The position numbers and the translations under genes are program-made. The notes beneath the pieces are model-generated. The model searched no databases. It was not told the DNA's origin and saw only the letters and a program-made list of their open reading frames with translations. A DNA stretch of 9,842 nt. Origin: JAICJJ01 sp039809985. Its GTDB lineage: Bacteria; Chloroflexota; Chloroflexia; Thermomicrobiales; UBA6265. The stretch covers positions 1 through 9,842 of the forward strand of contig JBDHWC010000098.1 of NCBI GenBank assembly GCA_039809985.1. The letters run 5' to 3'. Shown in pieces: positions 5,950 through 9,842 of this stretch; position 1 is the first letter of the stretch, and every line of letters begins with the position of its first letter.

Positions 5950-7016
5950 TGCCCCTCGAACCCGGCCGGGATGTTCTCCTTCGTGCCGAGCGGGTTGCCG
6001 AGCAGCTTGGCGGTGTCGACCGAGGTCGGGACCTTCTCGCCGCGGGCCGCCGCGATCGCGATCTCGGTCGCCTTCGCGCCGGCGTCCGCCTCGGCGTCGA
6101 GGAAGATGGCGAACCAGCGGCCGTCCTTGACGGCGGCGACCGCCTGCCGCGGCGCGCCGTTGCCGATCAGGAGCACCTTCCCCTCGAGCCCGGCGTCCTT
6201 GACCGCCTGCTCGGCCCCGAGGATCGCCTGCGAGGAGCCGATGATCACGTTCACGTCGGGGTGGGCCTGCAGCACGTCCTGGGCCGCCTTCAGGCCGCTC
6301 GCCTGCGTGTAGCCCCCCTCCGGCGAGGCGACGACGGCGATGTCGGGGTCCGCCTTCAGGCCGTTGAGGACGGCGTCGGTGCGGGCGTTGTCGAGCGGCA
6401 GCGACTTGAAGCCCTGCAGGTAGGCGACGTTGCACGGCTTGGTGTCGACCTTGGCGCAGGCCATCTTGCCGAGCTCGGCCAGCGCCTCGCCGTTGCCGAC
6501 GATCGACTGGCCGACATAGGAGGCCATCCCCGGCACCTGCGGCTCGATCGAGCTGTAGTCGGTGCCGATCGGGGTGAACTCGCCGACGACGGTGATGCCG
6601 GCGGCGATCGCCTCCTTGATCGGCGGCACCACCGCGTTGCCGTCGTTGGCCTGGACGACGAACGCCTGGAACTCGCCGGAGGTGGTCGCGTCCTGGATCT
6701 GGGCCACCTGCTTGGCGGAGTCGAAGTTCGGGTCGAAGAACTTCGCCTCGGCGCAGAACTCCTTGGCCGCCTGCTGGACGCCGGTCCACGTCGCCTGCGC
6801 GAAGCCGTTCGCCGCCGCGAACCCGAAGAACGCGACCTTGATCGGCTTGACCTTGCTGCAGTCCATTGGCGCGGCCGGGGTCGCGTCCTGCGCCGCCGCG
6901 CCGCCGACCTTGGCCAGCCCGGCGGCGGCCGCCGCCGGCAGCACCAGCGCCGCCACCGCGGCCCGCAGCCGCTGCCGGTTCCCGATCCGCCGGCTCGCCA
7001 GTTCCTCGAACGTCAT
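5937..7016 (-). CDS. Periplasmic-type substrate-binding protein of the ribose-type ABC transporter
   Basis: A 359-residue secreted protein of the Peripla_BP_4/RbsB-like class. Residues 1-42 are an export signal: basic N-region (SRRIGNRQRLR), hydrophobic Ala-rich core, and likely cleavage after AAA before QDATPAAP. There is no lipobox Cys. The mature domain opens with KPIKVAFFGFAAANGFAQATWTG (about 57-79), the first strand and ligand-loop pattern of this fold, and continues with FVVQANDGNAVVPPIKEAIAAGI (119-141) and DVNVIIGSSQAILGAEQAVKDAG. Four Cys (53, 88, 187, 195) could form two disulfides. ATG at 7016 is fixed by AAGGAG at 7023-7028, six bases upstream. It captures substrate outside the membrane for the ATPase/permease pair. 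The ligand may be a sugar, as in most relatives, or the cyclic substrate of HyuAB suggested by the context. Confidence 0.93.
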   Translation of the reverse strand: MTFEELASRRIGNRQRLRAAVAALVLPAAAAAGLAKVGGAAAQDATPAAPMDCSKVKPIKVAFFGFAAANGFAQATWTGVQQAAKEFCAEAKFFDPNFDSAKQVAQIQDATTSGEFQAFVVQANDGNAVVPPIKEAIAAGITVVGEFTPIGTDYSSIEPQVPGMASYVGQSIVGNGEALAELGKMACAKVDTKPCNVAYLQGFKSLPLDNARTDAVLNGLKADPDIAVVASPEGGYTQASGLKAAQDVLQAHPDVNVIIGSSQAILGAEQAVKDAGLEGKVLLIGNGAPRQAVAAVKDGRWFAIFLDAEADAGAKATEIAIAAARGEKVPTSVDTAKLLGNPLGTKENIPAGFEGQWDA

Positions 7017-7022
7017 CGTCCG

Positions 7023-7028
7023 CTCCTT
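7023..7028 (-). promoter_or_regulatory. Strong ribosome binding site of the binding-protein gene
   Basis: AAGGAG on the - strand, six bases before ATG 7016, is among the best ribosome sites in the window. It lies in the 71-base hyuB/binding-protein gap (7017-7087), where I see no convincing promoter and only a short CCGG...CCGG stem. Strong initiation here fits the usual excess of binding protein over membrane subunits. Confidence 0.7.
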
Positions 7029-7087
7029 GCCCGTGTCGTCCGCGATGCCCCGGCCCTCGCCGGTTCCCGTGCCTTGCGCCCGAGTTC

Positions 7088-8764
7088 CTAGACGTCGACG
7101 CCGTAGACCGCCTTCGCCGCCTCCGGCGAGACGTGCCGGTTGCGGACGTCGTCGCGGACCCGCTCCGGGTCGCGCTCGGCGGGGTCGCCGAAGCCGCCGC
7201 CGCCGCCGGTCATCGTCCGCACCACGTCGCCCCGCCTCAGGATGACGCGGCTGCACTTCAGGAGCCGCCGCTCGTCCGCCCGGCCGGGGTTGACGACGAC
7301 GACCGGCGGCGTCGCGTCGCGGCCGCCGAACAGGCCCCAGCCGGGGGTTCGCGAGCGCTCGAACCAGAGGTTCATCAGCGCCTGCTCGCCGTCGATGGTG
7401 TACTCGCGGACGATGCCGTTGCCGCCGCGGTAGCGGCCGGGGCCGCCGGAGTCGGCCCGGTAGCCGTACCACGTCATCCGCATCGGGTACTTGGTCTCCA
7501 GCACCTCGACCGCGAGGTCCTTCAGCGAGCCGTTGACGTTGTTGATCAGGCCGCTCTCGCCGTCGGAGCCGTCCCAGCCGCCCCAGCCGCCGACGGTCGG
7601 CTCGAGGTCGAGCCACGGCGCGCCGGTGCGGTGGTCGACGCCGGAGAGGCTGATCACCATCGAGTCGCCGTAGCTGGCCCCCGCCGCCTGCGCCGGCAGC
7701 ACCTCCGAGAGGGCCTTGACGACGAGGTCGATCAGCAGCCCGAGCGGGGTGAAGTACCACTGGCAGGGGGAGGGGGGCTGCGCCCCCAGCACCGAGCCGG
7801 GCCGGACCGCGACCGACAACGGCTTGAAGGCCCCGCCGTTCGGCGGGTTGGCCGGGTTGATCAGCAGCTTGTAGGCGACGCGGCAGGCGGAGATCGCCTG
7901 CGCCTCGCCGCAGTTGACCGGGCCGGCCTGCGCGTCGTCGCTGCCGGTCAGGTCGATCGTCATCTCGTCGCCGGCGACGGTGACGGTCAGCCGGACCCAG
8001 ACCGGGTTCTCGGTGACGCCGTCGTTGTCGAGGCACCCCTCGGCGGCGTAGGAGCCGTCCGGGATGGCGGCGACGGCGGCGCGCTCGAAGCGCTCGGTCT
8101 GGGCGAAGATCTCGTCCCGGGCGGCGGTGATCAGCGGCATCCCCCAGCGGGCGATGATCGCCGAGAGGCGGGCCTGCCCGGTGCGGGCGCAGGCGATCTG
8201 GGCCCCGAGGTCGCCGATGGCGGGGTAGGAGAAGCGGCTGTTGCGGCCGAGCAGGTCGGTCAGGTCGGGCCGCTGCTCGCCCCCCTCGACGACCTTGGTC
8301 GGCCCCAGCCGGATCCCCTCCTGGAAGATCGAGGTGGAGTCCATCGGGCCGCCGGCGTCCTTCGCCCCCACGTCGAGCCAGTGGGCGCGGGAGGCGGCGA
8401 AGCCGACCAGCTCCCCCTCGTGGAAGATCGGCCCGAAGACGGTCATGTCGTTGAGGTGGGTGCCGGTCAGGTACGAGTCGTTCATGATCCAGATGTCGCC
8501 CGGCTGCCAGACCGCGCGACCGTACATCTCCTCGGTCAGGCGGGTGCAGATCTCGAGGTTGCCGAGGAAGATCGGCAGGCCGGCCGACTGCCCGAGGATG
8601 CGGTGCTCGCCGTCGAGCAGCGCCACCGAGCAGTCCTTCATCTCGTAGATGACCGGCGTGTAGGCCGAGCGGATCAGGGTCGCGTTCATCTCGTCCGCCG
8701 CCGCCGTGAAGGCGTTGCGGATGATCTCGGTCGTGATCGGGTCGATCGTCGTCGTCGCCATCAT
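7088..8764 (-). CDS. hyuB: Hydantoinase/oxoprolinase family protein, subunit B (HyuB)
   Basis: A 558-residue protein spanning a whole HyuB domain (PF02538 type), normal length for a separate B subunit. It opens with the family pattern DPITTEIIRNAF...TLIRSAYTP, then has NDSYLTGTHLNDMTVFGPIF (about 95-114), SRAHWLDVGAKDAGG, STSIFQEGIRLGPTK, the Gly-rich EPTVGGWGGWDGSDGES stretch, and the typical ending TGGGGGFGDPAERDPERV. With HyuA it would make an ATP-dependent enzyme opening a cyclic amide or imide in the cytoplasm; carboxylases of the acetone/acetophenone type share the fold. D44, H103, H128 and D131 are conserved-looking candidate metal ligands, from memory of relatives and not verified. 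The start is ATG 8764 (ATGA overlap with hyuA) or ATG 8761; GAGGAGG at 8766-8772 serves either. Confidence 0.93.
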   Translation of the reverse strand: MMATTTIDPITTEIIRNAFTAAADEMNATLIRSAYTPVIYEMKDCSVALLDGEHRILGQSAGLPIFLGNLEICTRLTEEMYGRAVWQPGDIWIMNDSYLTGTHLNDMTVFGPIFHEGELVGFAASRAHWLDVGAKDAGGPMDSTSIFQEGIRLGPTKVVEGGEQRPDLTDLLGRNSRFSYPAIGDLGAQIACARTGQARLSAIIARWGMPLITAARDEIFAQTERFERAAVAAIPDGSYAAEGCLDNDGVTENPVWVRLTVTVAGDEMTIDLTGSDDAQAGPVNCGEAQAISACRVAYKLLINPANPPNGGAFKPLSVAVRPGSVLGAQPPSPCQWYFTPLGLLIDLVVKALSEVLPAQAAGASYGDSMVISLSGVDHRTGAPWLDLEPTVGGWGGWDGSDGESGLINNVNGSLKDLAVEVLETKYPMRMTWYGYRADSGGPGRYRGGNGIVREYTIDGEQALMNLWFERSRTPGWGLFGGRDATPPVVVVNPGRADERRLLKCSRVILRRGDVVRTMTGGGGGFGDPAERDPERVRDDVRNRHVSPEAAKAVYGVDV

Positions 8765-9842
8765 GCCTCCTCGCCGACCGTGACCACCAGCGCGCCGAAG
8801 GGGTCGACCCGCAGCGTTGCCCCGGGCGGGACCACGGTCGTCGCCGTCGGCTCGCTGACGATCGCCGGGCCGGGCAGCACCGCCCCGATCGGCAGGTCGT
8901 CGCGGTGGACGATCGCGGTCGGCCGCGCCGCCCGGCTGAAGACGACCTCGGCGGTGACCGACGGGAAGGTCGGGTCCGCCGCCGCCGCCCGCCGCGCCGG
9001 CTCGATCCGCCCGAGGTCGCCGAGGGCGACCGTCCGCAGGACGACCAGCTCGACCGGGGCGCCCGGGTTGCTGTGCCCGAACCGCCCTTGGTGGGCGGTG
9101 TGGAAGCGGCCGGCGAGCGCCGCCGCGAAGCCGTCGCGCCGCGGCTCGCCCGCGTCGAGGATCGGGATGGTCAGGGTGTACTCCTGCCCGACGTAGCGGA
9201 TGTCGACGGCGTGCTCGGTCCGGCCGGCCCCCGCCGGGATGCCCTCGTCGGCGAGGGCGGCGTGGCCCTCGGCCTCGAGGTCGTCGAGGGTGGCGGCGAG
9301 GCCGTCGAGGTCGGCGGCGGCCAGCGTCGTGAAGTGGGCGCGGCTGAAGTCCTTGCGGATCTCGGTCTCCAGCATCCCCCACGCCGAGAACGCGCCGGGG
9401 AAGGGGGGCACGATCACCTCCGGCACGCCGAGCTCGCGGGCGAGGAAGACGGCGTGCATCGGCCCCGCGCCGCCGAAGGCGACGAGGGCGAAGTCGCGCG
9501 GCTCGATCCCCTTCTCGACCGTCAGGGTCCGGATCGCCTGCGCCATCTTGGCGTTGATGACGTCGCAGATCCCCTCCGCCAGCTCGACCGTGCCGAGGCC
9601 GATCTCCTGCCCGAGCCGGGCGACGGCCGCCTCGGCCGCGTCGCGGTCGAGCGTCATCCGGCCGCCGGCGAAGGCGTCGAGGTCGACCCGGCCGAGGACG
9701 AGGTTGGCGTCGGTGACGGTCGGCCGGGTGCCGCCGCGGCCGTAGCAGGCCGGGCCGGGGTCGGCGCCGGCGCTCTCCGGCCCGACCCGCAGGCCGCCCG
9801 CCTCGGCCCGGGCCAGCGAGCCGCCGCCCGCGCCGACGGTGT
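8761..9842 (-). CDS. hyuA: Hydantoinase/oxoprolinase family protein, subunit A (HyuA), C-terminal half (partial)
   Basis: The frame is open to the right edge, so the N-terminal part is missing; about 359 residues are visible of the roughly 680 usual for HyuA. The visible part begins TVGAGGGSLARAEAGGLRVG and continues RSAGADPGPACYGRGG-like (here ESAGADPGPACYGRGG) and TVTDANLVLGR, a hallmark block of the Hydantoinase_A domain (PF01968). Next come INAKMAQAIRTLTVEKG, VAFGGAGPMHA and VPPFPGAFSAWGM, then the C-terminal beta-rich domain with YVGQEYTLTIPI, HQGRFGHSNPGAPVELV and LPGPAIVSEPTATTVVPPG. In this family subunit A provides the ATP-dependent activation step and pairs with HyuB, encoded next with a four-base overlap. 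An internal ATG at 9657 lies after conserved sequence and is not the start. The operon promoter must be outside the window. Confidence 0.95.
   Translation of the reverse strand, partial: TVGAGGGSLARAEAGGLRVGPESAGADPGPACYGRGGTRPTVTDANLVLGRVDLDAFAGGRMTLDRDAAEAAVARLGQEIGLGTVELAEGICDVINAKMAQAIRTLTVEKGIEPRDFALVAFGGAGPMHAVFLARELGVPEVIVPPFPGAFSAWGMLETEIRKDFSRAHFTTLAAADLDGLAATLDDLEAEGHAALADEGIPAGAGRTEHAVDIRYVGQEYTLTIPILDAGEPRRDGFAAALAGRFHTAHQGRFGHSNPGAPVELVVLRTVALGDLGRIEPARRAAAADPTFPSVTAEVVFSRAARPTAIVHRDDLPIGAVLPGPAIVSEPTATTVVPPGATLRVDPFGALVVTVGEEA
8766..8772 (-). promoter_or_regulatory. Ribosome binding site of hyuB within the end of hyuA
   Basis: GAGGAGG on the - strand ends one base before ATG 8764 and four bases before ATG 8761. 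The inner GAGG suits the first ATG and the full GGAGG suits the second, so the start differs by at most one residue. Confidence 0.6.

Noticed and set aside
3326..6130. A 934-codon open frame on the + strand opposite the permease and ATPase genes
   Set aside because: Its translation is a low-complexity Arg/Pro/Asp/Ser-rich string with no domain, while the - strand carries clear ABC motifs. Long antisense frames are expected in GC-rich coding DNA.
7773..7787. GGGGGC-TGC-GCCCCC hairpin inside hyuB, resembling the intergenic repeat hairpins
   Set aside because: The encoded residues (GAQPPSP region) look like ordinary HyuB family sequence, the stem is only six pairs, and the rest of the repeat unit is absent.
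6866..9196. A 776-codon open frame on the + strand opposite hyuB and hyuA
   Set aside because: The composition is Ala/Arg/Asp/Val-biased without recognisable motifs, and the opposite strand encodes well-conserved HyuB and HyuA.
1..9842. tRNA or rRNA genes
   Set aside because: I saw no tRNA cloverleaf landmarks (such as GGTTCGAATCC-type arms with a CCA end) and no rRNA-like stretches outside the coding regions.

Overview
The window is very GC-rich bacterial DNA. The best taxonomic hint is the secreted binding protein, whose leader runs into Ala-Ala-Ala-Gln-Asp-Ala-Thr-Pro-Ala-Ala. I associate this 'AQDATPAA' junction with exported proteins of Thermomicrobia (Chloroflexota). With the GC content and frequent GTG starts this suggests a Thermomicrobiales-like chromosome, but it is an inference from pattern memory, not a database match.

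Layout. The left part (1-2429) is on the + strand. It holds the C-terminal end of a sensor histidine kinase, a LuxR/NarL-type response regulator overlapping it by 8 bases, a 144-base gap, and a complete MFS transporter. The middle (2430-3412) has no gene I can support. It lies between convergent genes and is mostly a degenerate tandem repeat of about 100-110 bases per unit, several units carrying a GC-rich hairpin. The right part (3413-9842) is on the - strand and reads from the right edge inward: hyuA (N-terminus outside the window), hyuB, a periplasmic-type substrate-binding protein, a double ATPase and a permease.

How the genes work together. The five - strand genes look like one transcription unit. 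hyuA/hyuB and ATPase/permease overlap by 4 bases, binding protein/ATPase by 13, and only 71 bases separate hyuB from the binding protein. HyuA and HyuB form the two-subunit, ATP-dependent enzyme family that includes N-methylhydantoinase, 5-oxoprolinase, caprolactamase and acetone carboxylase. The transporter is of the ribose/CUT2 type (RbsB-RbsA-RbsC architecture). The simplest reading is an uptake-and-hydrolysis operon in which the transporter brings in the substrate of HyuAB, probably a cyclic amide rather than a sugar; the substrate cannot be read from sequence. The kinase/regulator pair and the MFS gene are divergently placed and show no direct link to this operon.

Most unusual structure. 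A perfect 14-base inverted repeat with a 2-base centre (5881-5910) falls exactly on codons 14-23 of the ATPase gene, just after the binding-protein stop codon. It is well placed to set the ratio of binding protein to membrane components. The other items worth a second look are the intergenic repeat array and a cluster of competing stem-loops downstream of the permease. I did not find a clearly new defence, mobile or CRISPR-like system.
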